The notes under the pieces are model-generated. The model saw only the letters and a list, made by a program, of their open reading frames with translations. It had not been told where the DNA came from and did no database searches. This document shows, piece after piece, positions 10,850-23,535 of a stretch of DNA of 64,000 bases (position 1 is its first letter; each line of letters opens with the position of its first letter). This DNA comes from Vicugna pacos (Eukaryota; Chordata; Mammalia; Artiodactyla; Camelidae): contig NC_133023.1 of NCBI RefSeq assembly GCF_048564905.1, positions 113,258,812-113,322,811 on the forward strand, read 5' to 3'. A program made the position numbers and the translations under genes.

Positions 10850-13800
10850 TTTTTATTGAGGTATAGTTGCTGTACAATATTATGTAAGTTACAGGTGTAC
10901 AATGTGGTGATTCACAATTTTTAAAGGTTATACTCCATTTACAGTTATTATAAAATACTGGCTATATTCCCTGTGTTGTGCACTATATCCTTGTAGCTTA
11001 TTTTATACCTAATAGTTTGTACCTCTTGCTCCTCTACCTCTAACTTGTCCCTCCCCACTGGTAGCCACTTGTTTGTTCTCTATATATGTGAATCTGTTTT
11101 AGTTTTGTTATAGTCATTTATTAATTTTTGTAGATTCCACATATAGGTCATATCTTATAGTATTTATCTTTTATTTTTTATGACTGAGTACTATTCTACA
11201 CCACATTTTCTTTATCTATTCATCTGTTGATGGACACTTAGGTTGTTTCTGTACCTTGGCTATTGTAAATAATGCTGCTGTGAACATTAGGATGTATGTA
11301 TGTATATTTTCAAATTAGAGTTATCATTTTTTTTCAGGCAAATACCCAGCAGTGGAACTGCTGGGTCATATAGTAGTTCTATTTTTAGTTTTTTGAGAAA
11401 GCTCCATACTGTTTTCCACAGTGGCTGCACCAATTTACATTCCCACCAACAGTGTAGGATGGGTCGCTTTTACCCATATCCTTGCAAAAATTTGTTATTT
11501 GTGCTCTTTTCGATGATGGCCATTCTGGCAGGTGTGAGGTGATATCTCGTTGTGGTTTTGATTTGCATTTCTCTGATGATTAAGCTGTTGAGCATCTTTT
11601 CATGTGCCTATTGGCTATCTGTGTGTATTTGGAAAAATATCTATTCAGGTCTTTGCCCATTTTTTAATTGAGTTGCCTGTTTGTTGTTGTTGTTGTATGA
11701 GCTGTTTATATATTTTGAATATTAACCCCTTGTTGGTCATATCATTTGCAAGCATTTTCTCCCATTCAGCAGGTTGTCTTTTTGTTTTGTCAATGGTTTC
11801 CTTTGTTGTTTAAAAGCCTTTAAGTTTAATTAGGTTCCATTTGTTTATTTCTGCTTTTATTTCCTTTGCTTTAGGAGACAGATCCAAAAAAATATTGCTG
11901 TAATTTATGTCAAAGAGTGTCTGCCTATGTTTGCCTCTAAGGAGTTTTATAGTATTTGGTCTTACATTTATGTCTTTAATCCATTTTGAGTTTATTTTTG
12001 TGCGTGATGTTAGAAAATGATCTATTTCCATTCTTTTTACATGAAGCTGTCCAGTGTTTCAGCACCACTTATTGAAGAGACTATCTTTTCTCCATTGTAT
12101 TTTCTTGCCTCCTTTGTCATAGATTAATTGATCATAAGTGCATTAGTTTATTTCTGAGCTCCCTAGTCTGTTCCATTGATCTATGTCTGTTTCTGCACCA
12201 GTATCATACAGTTTTGATTACTGTAGCTCCGTAGTATTGTCTGAAGTCAGGGAGCCTGATTCCTCCAGCTCTGTACTTCTTTCTCAAGATTGTTTTGGCT
12301 ATTTGGGGTCCTTTGTGTTTCCATAAGAATTTTTAAGTTATTTATTCTAGTTCTGTGAAAAATGCAGTTGGTATTTTGATAGGGATTGCATTGAATCTGT
12401 AGATTGCCTTGAACAGTATGGTCATTTTAACAATACTAATTCTTCTAATCCATTAATACAGTATATCTTTCCATCTGTTTTTGTGTCATTTTCCATCTCT
12501 TTCATCAGTGTCTTATAATTTTCTGAGTACAGGTATTTTACCTCCTAAGGTAGGTTTGTTCCTAGGTATTTTATTCTTTTTGATGCAATTGTAAACGAGA
12601 TTGTTTCCTTAGTTTCTCTTTCTGATAGTTTGTTGTTAGTGTACAGAAATGCAACAGATTTTCTGTATATTAATTCTGTACCTTGAAACTTTATCAAATT
12701 CACTGATGAGGTGTAGTAGTTTTTTTGCTGGTGTCTTTAGGATTTTTTATGTATAGTATCATGTCATCTGCATACAGTTACAGTTTTACTTCTTCTTTTC
12801 CAATTTGGATTCCTTTTATTTCCTTTTCTTCTCAGACTGCTGTAGCTAGGATTTCCAAAACTATGTTGAATAAAAGTGGCAAGAGTGGGCATCCTTGTCT
12901 TGTTCTTAATCTTAGAATGCTTTCAGCTTTTCACCATTGAGTATGATGTTAACTGTGGGTTTGTCATAAGTGGCCTTTATTATGTTGAGATATGTTCCAT
13001 CTGTGCCCACTTTCTGGAGAGTTTCTGTCATAAACGGGTGTTGGATTTTATCAAAAGCTTTGTCACATCTATTGAGATAATCATGTGGTTTTTCTTCTTC
13101 AACTTGTCGATGTGTTGTACCACATTAACTGATTTGAGGATATTGAAAAACCTTTGCATCCCAAAGATAAATCTCATTTTATCATGGTGTATGATCCTTT
13201 TAATGTCTTGTGGGATTTTATTTGGTAATATGTTGTTGAGGATTTTTGAATCTATGTTCATCAGTGTTATTGGCTTATAATTTTCTTTTTTGTTATATTT
13301 TTGTCTGGTTTCAGTATCACGGTGATGCTGGCTTCTTAGAATAAGTTTAGAAGCATCCATTCCTGTAAAATTTTTTGGATTAGTTTGGGAAGGATAGGTT
13401 GTAACTCTTCTCTAAATGCTGAGTAGAATTCACCTGTGAAGTCAGCTGGTACTAGAGTTTCATTTGTTGGGAGTTTTTAACTTATTGATTTAATTTCATT
13501 ACTAGTGACTGGTATGTTCATATTTTCTATTTTATCCTGATTTAGTCTTGGGAGATTGTACATTTCTAAAAATATTTCCATTTCTTCTAGGTTGTACATT
13601 TTATTGGCATATGGTTGTTTCTAGTAGCGTCTTAGGCTCCTTTGTATTTCTTTGGTGTTGGTAGTAACTTCTCTTTTCTCATTTCTGATTTTATTGTTTT
13701 GGACCTTCTCTCCCTCCCTTTTTTGGGATGAATTTGGCTAAAAGTTTATCAGTTTTGTTTCTCTCTTTGAAGAACTAGATTTTGATTTCTTTGATCTTTT

Positions 13801-16555
13801 CTACTGATTTTTAAAATCTTTATTTCTGTTCTGATCTTTATGATTTCCTTCCTTCTACTGACTTTGGGCTTTGTTCTTCTTTCTCTAGTTCCATTAGGTG
13901 GTTTGTTTATTTGAGTATTTTCTTGTTTCCTGAGGAAGCTTGTATCACTATAAATGTCCCTCTAAGAAGTGGTTTTGCTGTGTCCCATAGATTTTTTATC
14001 ATTGTGTTTTCATTTTAGAGCAGTTTCTTTAACATTTGTTGGAAATCTAGTTTGATGGTGCTGAATTCTTTCACTTTTTGCTTGTTTGTAAAGCTTTTGA
14101 TTTCACCATCAAATCCAAATGAGAGTCTTGTGAGACAGAGTATTCTTGGTCGTAGGTTCTTCCCTTCCATTGCTTTAAATATATCGTGCCACTCTCTACT
14201 GGCCTAGCACTTCTGTTGAAAAGTGAGTTGATAACTTTATGGGACTTCCCTTGTATGTTATTTGTTGCTTTTCCCTTGTTGCTTTTTAATACTGTATCTT
14301 TAATTTTTGCTATTTTAATTACAATGTATCATGATTCCTCTTTGGGATACTCCTGTATGGGACTCTCTGCACTTCCTGGACTTGGGTGACTGTTTGCTTT
14401 CCCAGGTTAGAGAAGTTTTCAGCTATTATATCTTAAATTATGTCCTCAGCCGCTTTCTACCTCTCCTCCTTCTGGGATCCTTATAATGTGAATATTAGTG
14501 GGCTTGATGTTGTCCTAGAGGTCTCTTAAATTGTCCTCATTTCTTTTCATTCTTTTTTCTTTTTTTCTGTTTACCATCAGTGATTTTCACTACTCTGTCT
14601 TCCAGCTCACCGATCCATTCTTCTGAATTATTTAGTCTCACGTTGAGTCCTTCTATTGTATTTTTTCATTTCCATTATTGTATTCATCATCTCTGTTTGG
14701 TTTTTCTTTATATTTTCTAACCCTTTGTTAAAAACTTCTAACTTCTCTCTGTGTCCATCCATTCTTCTTCTGAGTTCTTTCATCATGTTTATGACCATTG
14801 CCCTGAATTCTTCCTTAGGTAGATTGGCTATCTCCACTTCACTTAGTTCTTCTTCTGGAGTTTTATCTTGTTCCTTTGTCTGGAACATATTCCTCTGTCA
14901 CCTCATTTTGTCTAAGTTGCTGTTTATATTTTTATGTATGTGGTTGGTTAGTTACATTTCTCCCCTTGGAGAAGTGGCCCTTTGTAGGAGATGATTCATG
15001 TATCCCAGCAGTGAAGCCTCCTCTCATCACCAGAGCTATGTGCTCTAGGGGTTTGCCTTAAGAGAGCTGCATGGGTCTTTCTGTTGTGGTGGGTGGGATG
15101 GCTATGTGGGCAATCTGGTAGGCTTGGTTGACCCCCGGTCTGGTTGGTTGCCATGTCCTGCCTTGTGTAGAGGCTGCCAGGTGCTGGTTGGTGGGTCTCA
15201 CAGCTAGTGCTGGGTTACTGGTTGGCAGAGTCAGGGTCCAGGAAACCCTTGGGCTGTTCCCCTCAACTAGTGGATAAAGCCAGGTCCTGAGGCAAGTGCT
15301 GGCTTACTGGCAGGCAGAACCTATCCTATCCAGTTGCAGGGCTCAGGGGTCTCAGAACAGGTGATAGATTGCTGGTAGGTGGGGCCAGTTCCTGACCAAT
15401 TTGGCTGTGGGGCCTGGGGTGTCTTTTAGCTTGTGTTGGTTGGCTTGCTTGTGGGAGGGGCTTAGGCCCTGCTGATCCCTGGCAGAGTCTGGCCTGCTGG
15501 TGGGTGGGCTGGGTCTGCAGATTGCAGGGCTGTAGTTTTCTTGTGGTTGGTGTCTGCCTACTGGTGGGTGAGGCTGGTCCCAAGCTTAGAGCAGGCTCCC
15601 TATTGGGTGGGGCCAAGGCCCAGGGGACTATGGGGATGATTCCTGCCCCTGGGTGAGTAGAGCTGGGACCCAGAGTCTCTGGCTGGAAGGCCCTGGGGTC
15701 TCAAGTGTAGTGTCTGTACACTGGTTTGTGGGGCATGTCCTTGATCGCCTGGTGGGCAGGGCCATGTCCAAGGGCAACTGTAGCCTCAGGGGTTCTTAAG
15801 GCAGCCTGTCTGATGGTGGGTAGGGCTCTGTCTGTACCCAGTTAGTTGCTTGGGCTGAGTTGTCCCAGAACTTGTGCCTATAGACCATTGGCCCAGGGCT
15901 GGACTGAGTCTTGGGGCTAATAAGCTAGAGAGAGGATTCCAAAATGGTGCTTTCCAGCACCACTGTCCATGTGCTAGAAGGAGTGCCAAAAATTAGCTGC
16001 CACCAGTGTCTATGTCCCCAGGGTGAGCTGCACTGGCCTCCTGCCTCCCTTGTAGACTCTCTAGATCAGCAGGTGGATCTGACCCAGGCTCCTGTCAAAT
16101 TAATGCTTCTTCCCTGGGTCTCAGAGTGGGTGAGATTTTGTGTGCACCCTTTAAGAGTGAAGTCTCTATTTCCCTCAGCTCTCTGGGACTCACAAAAGTA
16201 AGCCCTGCTGGCCTATAAAGCCAAATATTCTGGAAGCTCATCTTCCTGGTGCATGACACCCAGGCTTGGAAGACTGACATGGGGCTCAGAACTCTCACTC
16301 CTTTGGGATAGTCTCTGCAGTTGTAATTATTCTCCCATTTCTGGGTCGCCCAGCTGAATCTATGGGTCTTTACTGTATCACGACTCTGCTCCTACGCATC
16401 TCATTTGGTTCCTTCTTTATATCTCTAGTTGTAGAACATCTTTTCTGGTAGGTTCTGATCTTTTTCATTCATGGTTGTTCTACAGATAGTTATGATTTTG
16501 GTGTGCCCATGAGAGGAGGTGAGCGCAGGGCCTTTGTACTCCATCATCTTACGCT
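10850..16555 (-). mobile_element. Near full-length L1 in F8 intron 13, sense to F8
   Basis: About 5.7 kb. Left to right on the plus strand it reads, reversed, 3' UTR (10850-11200), ORF2 (about 11200-14050) with the reverse-transcriptase motif [12 protein letters not shown] at about 12743-12778, and ORF1 N-terminal coiled coil. That coiled coil is encoded on the minus strand at 14888-14628 and reads EEELSEVEIANLPKEEFRAM onward. A long GC-richer 5' UTR follows (14900-16555), ending near the CCATCATCTTACGCTG edge typical of L1 5' ends. Reading frames are broken many times and the ORF1 C-terminus and endonuclease are hard to recognise. It is an old L1M-type copy. Confidence 0.85.
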
Positions 16556-16800
16556 GTCTCCTATATCATATTTTTTAATCCATTCATCCTTTAATGGACA
16601 CTTAGGTTGTTTCCACAGCTTAGCTACTGTGAATAAAGCTGCAAAAACATGGGAGTATAGATATCTCTTCAAGATCCTGACAGCCACGTTCGTCCTGAAC
16701 GCTTCAGAGTGGTTTTTAGGGTATATGTCTTAAAGGAGATTATTATGACCTTCCCAAAGGCTTCTAGCTGGTATTTATCCAACAATACCAATGTTCACAA
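16556..16800 (-). mobile_element. L1 3'-end fragment beside the full-length copy
   Basis: The reverse complement of the late ORF2 region (TTAATGGACACTTAGGTTGT, ACTGTGAATAAAGCTGC). It abuts the 5' end of the neighbouring L1, so one may have inserted into the other. The remaining 300 bases to exon 13 hold nothing I can name. Confidence 0.6.
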
Positions 16801-17098
16801 GGCACATAGAAGTATATTTAGTGCCTACATGTTAATTGCATATATAAAAGTATATTTGCCACTATAATTCAGTAAACACACTTAAAATTTTGGCCCACAG
16901 TAAGTAAAGGAACATTTTAGAGCAAAGATCTTTAAGTTAAATACTTGATGTGGTGCTATCATTAAAATGCCTTGCAATTACCAAAATCACTTGAATCATT
17001 TAGTATTGACACAAATATGATCTAGAGGGCAAAAGACCATATGAATGTCTCATGAAGCAATCACAGCTGTTAGTAAAAGAATAATATAAATAACTAAC

Positions 17099-17308
17099 CT
17101 GGGTTTTCCATTGACATGAAGACAGTTTCTCCTGAGAAGGGGAATAGGGTAAGTGTATCTTCATAGACCATTTTATGTTTGAAGGTATATCCAGAGAAGA
17201 AGACAGAGAGGAAGTCAGTCTGTGCCCCAACACTTAGAATGTACCAATATGCCACCTCGTGCAAACAAACTGACAACTGCAAGCTATCAAAAACATAGCC
17301 ATTGATGC
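17099..17308 (-). CDS. F8: F8 exon 13: A2 domain
   Basis: The 210-base exon has a TTGCAG acceptor and a GTTAGT donor. It encodes INGYVFDSLQLSVCLHEVAY, WYILSVGAQTDFLSVFFSGY, TFKHKMVYEDTLTLFPFSGE and TVFMSMENPG. It is almost identical to human and is the C-terminal half of the A2 cupredoxin core. The intron 12 acceptor is preceded by a good pyrimidine tract. Confidence 0.98.
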
Positions 17309-17879
17309 CTGCAAAAGAAATGGAGAATAAAAGTTTTTTTAGCAGTATCTGGATTTATTATTTTGGATTGTCATGATATGGTTAGAAATGATTATATGTT
17401 ATGTCTGTTACCTTATTCCCAAGAAGAGATAACATTATAGCTTCCAAAAACATAAATTATTAATACTTGATCAGCTAAGATCTAATCTCAAAGTGAAGAG
17501 AGTCATAGACCATCATGGTTATGATGGATTTAGATGCTATATTTTGGGGGGCAGTTTGATGAAGAGCTGGGCATTTGCATGGCCTCAAAATATCTCCCTA
17601 CAAATTCCTTATTAGTTGCAAGGAGAAAAATGACAACTACACAGAGGAATAAAACAGAAAAACTAAACTTGATCTGGTGATAAAAATTAGTATCTGCTCA
17701 TGTTCCAAATTCAAGGAAACAGATTTCAAAGAAGTAGGACAACTAGATCCAGCTACAAAAGACAGCATTGATGGATACAACTGAAATATTGGCTGCCAGT
17801 TAGATAAATGTATAGTGTCAATGTATTACATAATGCATCAATGTTGAATTTTCTGAATTTCACAACTCTTTAGTTATGT
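17309..17879. other. F8 intron 12, unique part
   Basis: AT-rich intron with no recognised repeat, exon or RNA gene. Confidence 0.5.
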
Positions 17880-18120
17880 AAGAGAATATCATTATTCATC
17901 AGAAATACACAATGAAGTATTAAGAGTTAAATGGGCTAATAATTTCTACAACCTATTCCCAAATGGAAAATAAGTAATAAAAATAGATACATAAGGGAAA
18001 GAGAAATAAAGCAAACACAGAAAAATGTTAAAAATGAGTGAACCTGGATAAAGGGTATATGGGAGTTCTCTACTATCCTTGCAGCCTTTCTGTAAAATTT
18101 CAAGACAGTATGATACCTTC
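17880..18120 (+). mobile_element. Old L1 3' UTR fragment
   Basis: Contains the common L1M tail pattern GAACCTGGATAAAGGGTATA and TGGGAGTTCTCTACTATCCT on the plus strand. It is joined directly to a minus-strand L1 block at 18121. Confidence 0.5.
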
Positions 18121-19690
18121 TAATCATAGACATGTACAGGTATCTCACTGCGGTTTTAATATGCATTTCCTTAATGGTTAATGATACTGACCATTTTTTC
18201 ATGTACTTATTTCCCTTCCATATATCTTCTGTGGTAATGTGTCAGTTCAAATCGTTTGTCCAGTTTTAGAGGTTGGCTTGTTTTCTCACCATTGAGTCTG
18301 AGATTTTAGATACGGATATGTGATTTGCAAATATTTCCTACCAATCTGTGGCTTGTCTTTTCATTCTCTTTAGCAATATCTTTTTTAGAGGAAAAGCTTT
18401 TAATTTTGATGAAATCCAATTTATCAAGTTTTTCATTCTATGAATTTTGATTTTGGCATCATCTATCAGAACACTTTGCCTAGCTCCAAGTCATGAAAAA
18501 TTTCCTCTACATTTTCTGTGAAACATTTTGACTTAATCTGTAAGTGTGAGATTTAGGTCGAGGTTCATCTTTTTTATATGGATGATCAATTGTTCCAATG
18601 TTATTGCATTTCTATCCTCATCAAAAATCAGTGAATCATGTATGTATGTGTGTTTCTGCAGTATGTATTCTAAGTCATTCATCTTTGTCAATACACTGCT
18701 ATCTTGGTTACTGTAGCTTTATAGTAAGTCTTAAAATCAGGTAATAGGAGCCCCCCCAACTTAATTTTTCTTTTTCAAAGTTGTCTTGGCTATTCTAGTT
18801 CCTTTTCCTCTCCATATAAATTTTATAAAGTACTTTTCCCTACCAACAAAAAATCCTGCTGAGATTTTAATAATGCATTAAATATATGGATGATTTTGGG
18901 AATAGCTGACATCTTTATGAGTCTTCCAATTTGTGAACGTTGTATGTGTCTCACTTTTTTAGATGTTTTAAAATGTCTTTCGTCAGTGTTTTGTAATTTT
19001 CAGTGTACAGGTCCTGCACATGTTTTGTTACATTTATTTCAGTTTTGAGCTATTATAAATGGTATTATTTTCATAATTTAGATTTCCAACAGTTTGCTGT
19101 TGTTACATGGAAATATGACTGACTTTTGCAGGTTGACTTTGCATTCTGCAATCAGACTAAACTCACTTATTAGTTCTAGGAGCTTTTTTGTGTAGTTTGT
19201 GAGTTTTTTATGTAGATAATCATGTCATATTCGGTTTTATTTCTTTACTTCCAATCTGCATGCTTTTAATTCTTTCTAGTCTCCTTCCTTAATTTACCTT
19301 TTCAACATTCTCAGATGGCTGCTCCATGCATTAAGGTAAAATCCTTAACTATCCTACAGAATGCAAGTAAGAATGGTTGCAGTTGGTAGGATAGACAGAG
19401 TGACATGTGCTTATTCTGTCTTAACCAGAACCAGGGCTCCAGAAGGCACATACTTTTAATTTCAGTGGTTTCAATCAGATTGGTTTCAAAAAGACTGCTA
19501 GTTATCTGCTAGCATTGTATGACAACACTCTTTTACTCACAAGCCCACTAGTACTATCTTATAATTTTGCCAGTCTGATAGGTAAAAAGTGCTACTGCAA
19601 TGGTATTCTATTTTGCATTTCCCTGTAGTGAGGTTGAAATTTTTATCATATTTTTGACCATTCAAATTTGTGTGTGTGTATAAACACATG
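18121..19690 (-). mobile_element. Old L1 ORF2 relic
   Basis: Reverse complement of middle-to-late ORF2: typical blocks include AATATGCATTTCCTTAATGG, GATTTGCAAATATTTCCTAC and TTACTGTAGCTTTATAGTAA. It ends near 19330, with a further piece at 19500-19690. Highly diverged (L1ME/L1MC type). Confidence 0.7.
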
Positions 19691-19698
19691 GGTATGTA

Positions 19699-20016
19699 TG
19701 TTATAGACTGAATGTTCCTCCCACTCAAATTCGTGTGTTGAAGTTCTAACTCCTAATACCTCAGAATGTGACTGCATTTAGAGATAGGGTCTGTAAACAA
19801 GTAATTCTTTAAAAATGAGGTCATTACGGTGGGTTCTAACCCTATATGATTGGTGTCCTTATAGGAAGAGGAAATTTGTACACAGACATGTGCATGCACA
19901 GCGGAAAGACCATGTGAGGAAACAGCCTCAGGAACTGTAAGGAAATAAATGTATATTGTTGCAACCAGCCAGTCTGCGGCACTTTGTTACGGCAAGCCTA
20001 GCAGACTAGTACAGTG
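19699..20016 (+). mobile_element. MLT1-type LTR fossil (ERVL-MaLR)
   Basis: A solo LTR of the MLT1 group, recognised by its start TGTTATAGACTGAATGTTCC, an internal ATGAGGTCATTACGGTGGG and its end ACTAGTACAGTGG. It is old, shared with other placental mammals by family age, and lacks any internal region here. F8 intron 12. Confidence 0.8.
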
Positions 20017-20197
20017 GCCGTATGTCCTTGTACATGATTATATAATCACAGGAACAATATATTCTAACATGGGTTACCTGGACACAAAATGGTTAGTGGA
20101 AAGGTATAATATAGAAGGCAATGGGCAGGTAAAAGGGAAGGGGAAGCCAAGTAAATATCAAAAAGATCACATTGTATGCTTTAAATATGTACAATTG

Positions 20198-20282
20198 TTT
20201 TTAGACATACTGGGGATTGAACTCAGGACCTCATGTGTGCTAAACATGTGGTCTATCACTGAGCTATGTCCCTCCCCCCCAA
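20198..20282 (-). mobile_element. Vic-1-type tRNA-derived SINE (camelid)
   Basis: On the minus strand the body reads GGACATAGCTCAGTGATAG (A box) and GAGGTCCTGAGTTCAATCCC (B box), then an A-rich tail. This tRNA-Ala-like SINE is characteristic of camelids. This copy is more diverged than the one at 34803. Confidence 0.85.
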
Positions 20283-20749
20283 ATATATATAATTTTAATT
20301 TGTCAATTACATCTTGATAAAGTTGAAAAAAAGATTTTTTTAAGGGTATAATGCCTTCATTAATCTGACTGTTAAATTGTTATAGCTGGCAATTGTTTTT
20401 CACATGTAAAATTGCATTCCCCGTGTCCTTCTGGTGTAATTTACCAAGTGAGTGCATTTTATATTAAGGATGGCTTGTGTATGTTTGGGTAAATGAAAAC
20501 TGTATCTTTATTTGATTTACCCTTTAAAAACAAACTTTTCTAGATATTTGATGCCTTCTAAAAGAAAAAATACATTTTATGATCATATTTATGCATTTAT
20601 ATAAAATTGTATATGTTCATATGTAACAATTTTTAAGGAAACATGACTTTTGCATGGCATATAGATTAATGCATTAACTGGACTTCAGTTTGGTGGCTTC
20701 AGTTTCCCTTTATTCATTACCCGCTGCACTCAAGTGCTGCTTTGCTTAC

Positions 20750-20900
20750 TGTGCATGATGTTGGAGACTTGGAACTCTGGGTCCTGGGGCTGCACTCCAT
20801 CTGCATTGGGGAGGAAGCGCTGAATATTCTCTGTGAGGTACCAGCTTTGATTCTCATCAAATACAGAAAACAGGATGACATTTCTCTTGTCTGACATCAT
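20750..20900 (-). CDS. F8: F8 exon 12: A2 domain
   Basis: The 151-base exon has an AACAG acceptor and a GTAAGC donor. It encodes MMSDKRNVILFSVFDENQSW, YLTENIQRFLPNADGVQPQD and PEFQVSNIMHS. The FSVFDENQSWYLTEN block is the A2 equivalent of FAVFDEGKSW in A1. NQS forms a possible N-glycosylation sequon that human, with NRS, also has. Confidence 0.97.
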
Positions 20901-22218
20901 CTGTTAATTATATGCATTGAAAGAAAGAAAGAAATGTTACCAGTTTTGACAGGTGGAAATTAGCAGTCTGTGATGGAAGTGATGGCATGCATATGATATA
21001 TCTATAGTCCTTTGGTTCAATTCCACTTACTACTATGGCATGTCCCAGGGCCTGGGAGTGGGAGTGGGTGCTATGAACAGTGAGTATGTTTAGAACAAAT
21101 GTGTCTTCAGGGCAAGAGGGTGACTGGACCCATTAAACTTAATTTTCCTCCGGTCACAAGTCCATACTCTGGCTGATTTTTTGGGTAGAATCTGTAGCAT
21201 CATTCTTTCTGTGTTCAGATTACAGGATTTTCACTCTTTAAAGATCTAAGTGATTATTCAATGCCTTTCTTAAACAATTTAGTCAAGTCAAGTAAGATTA
21301 ATGCCTTCCTTAAACTTTCATCTAGAAAATGCCCTTCCACAAAGCTACTAACCTATAAAAAGTTAAAAATACAAAACAGAAATCAAATAACAAAGCCAAG
21401 ATGAACCATGAAATGCTAACTAACACTAATACTTTTAAGTTTTCCATTTACAAGGTTTAAAGTTTTTTTCAGAAGAACACTGCATATGAACCAAAGTCAT
21501 GAGTTAGTCACTTGCTAATTGAGTCCACTAAGATGTGCAAACTTCACTAATATTATAAATTTTATTTTGTATAACCTATTGCTACAGAAACCAAAATGCT
21601 GAAGGGAGGAGATTGGAGAATATAGGTACATTTTAGTCATCTTCCAAAAACTGATGGAAAAGCTATAATTAGGAAAAATTAGTCAGGACAGGCACATGGC
21701 CAAACTGACACCTCTGTGGATTTGTGTGCCACATGTTTTACCTGCATTAAAGGTCATAAAATGTTTCCTGACAAGTAGGAATCCTATATATCATAAATAA
21801 CCAAATGGACATGTAGTCAAGCCTAAGCAATATGGAACCAAACAATGAGTTTTTGTGAAGAACTAAGCTTTTCAAATTCAGAGTAATTAACCTTGTTTTT
21901 CTAAAACAGCAGAAGTGCTCCAAATTCTAATCATATTCTGAAATATTTTATATCTTGCCCTGTATTTTGCTCAACAAATATTTATTGAACGCCTACTAAA
22001 TCTTGTGCACTATGCTAGATGCTGCAGATAAGTTAACTTGTAGTCACCCACGATAAAACATCCAGGGAGGATGTCTAGTCTTTCGTATAATAAATGAGCT
22101 CATTTCTATTATTGGCCAATATTTTCTGAGAGAGTATAGGAAACGTTATCTGGAAGTTCGTATGCGTTGTCATTTCAATTTAGCTTCAAAACCAGCACTT
22201 GGAAAGAGATGAACTCAC
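20901..22218. other. F8 intron 11
   Basis: Mostly unique-looking AT-rich intron. A short MIR or L2 end-like fragment (CTCAACAAATATTTATTGAA) lies at about 21970-22040. Nothing else is supported. Confidence 0.5.
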
Positions 22219-22433
22219 CTGGTTTCCTCTTTGATCTACAGATCCTTTGTAGCAGATGAGGAGAGGGCCAATGAGCCCTGAAGCTATATCTTTCTCTAGA
22301 TTAACGAAGCTTGAGTAATAGCGGGTTAGGCACCGAGGATCTGATTTAGTTGGCCCATCCTCTACAGTCACTGTCCATTTATACTTGAATATCTTTCCTG
22401 GCAGAATTGGCATATCTTTCAAATGTTTCACAC
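22219..22433 (-). CDS. F8: F8 exon 11: A2 domain, factor IXa-binding loop
   Basis: The 215-base exon has a GGTAG acceptor and a GTGAGT donor. It encodes VKHLKDMPILPGKIFKYKWT, VTVEDGPTKSDPRCLTRYYS and SFVNLEKDIASGLIGPLLIC, ending YKGSVDQRGNQ. The SVDQRGNQ segment matches the human factor IXa-interactive loop and contains the second activated protein C site (human R562). It is intact. The adjacent residue is Gly (YKGS) where human has Glu (YKES). Confidence 0.98.
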
Positions 22434-23441
22434 CTACCCACATCCAAACCCCCAAATAGCTTGATTAGAAGTGTAACAAGCCATATATTAGTAATCATGT
22501 TGTTTTTATTGCAAGGGCTCTACAAATTTATATGCACATATGAAATTTCTCAATAAATGAAAACTAAAATTGTACCTCTTATAAGTTTAAGATTCACACA
22601 TTTTCTTTTACAATAAAAATGTGTCTGGGAGATTTTTGCTAGCACGTTAGTTTGAATTGAAATTGGCAGGTCTACCCACTATTACAAATACATAGAAATA
22701 AAAGATAGCAATATTTTAAAACCATTTTAACTACATAACTGAAAATGTATGAGGAGAAAAATATCTCAAGTGCTAAAAAAAAGAGACATCAAAGCCGCAA
22801 TGACCTGAATAGATGCCAAAGACTAGAGGTGTAGACAAAAGAACAATCATAGCATATCACCTAGTTCTACAGTAAACTCATATACTTACAATAAGAAACA
22901 CACACTAAAGCAATATAAATGCTGTTTTTTTAAGTTTAGAATAAATATATAGACAAAGCAAGGAGTTATTTAAAATAACAGTACAAAATGTAAATGTTAT
23001 CACCTTTAGTTTTATAAAAGTAAAAGTATGGCTGGCAGCCATTGAGAAATGGGAGAATAGAGGAGAGGGAATGGGAAAGGGCGCAGTAGAAAAAACCCAG
23101 ATGGTCAGTAAAAGTGTGAAAAGATGATCAACACTACAAGAAATTAAAAAAAAAGAAATTAAAGAAATTAAAATAAAGGCAACAATGAAATACCACTTTT
23201 CAACTACCAGATTAGTAGGATTTTAAAAGACTAGCTATCAAGGGTGTGGGAAATCATATTTTCAAACATACATTTACAGATCAAGGAAGATCAGTGAACC
23301 CCAAGTAGGATAAACATGAAGAAAATGATGGCCAGAGAAAAATGACATATGTGGGGAAGAATGTATAAAATTATTATTGGGGCTGTGACCTCATCTGTAT
23401 CTACAGGTAAGTAAGACACATAAAAGTGAGGTAACACTTAC
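22434..23441. other. F8 intron 10
   Basis: AT-rich. A degraded plus-strand L1 ORF2-like patch lies at about 23100-23270 (GCAACAATGAAATACCACTT, AACTACCAGATTAGTAGG). No other element is recognised. Confidence 0.5.
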
Positions 23442-23535
23442 TTTTTGGAAATCTCCCTGAGTGCAAAGGACTGACATCAGTGATTCCGTGAGGGTAGATG
23501 TTATATGGTCTGCTTGCTTGATTCTTAAATATAAT
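23442..23535 (-). CDS. F8: F8 exon 10: A2 domain
   Basis: The 94-base exon has a TTTCAG acceptor and a GTAAGT donor. It encodes IIFKNQASRPYNIYPHGITD followed by VSPLHSGRFPKS. The last codon is completed in exon 11 and reads Ser (AGT) where human has Gly. The NQASRPYNIYPHG block is a strongly conserved A-domain signature. Confidence 0.97.
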
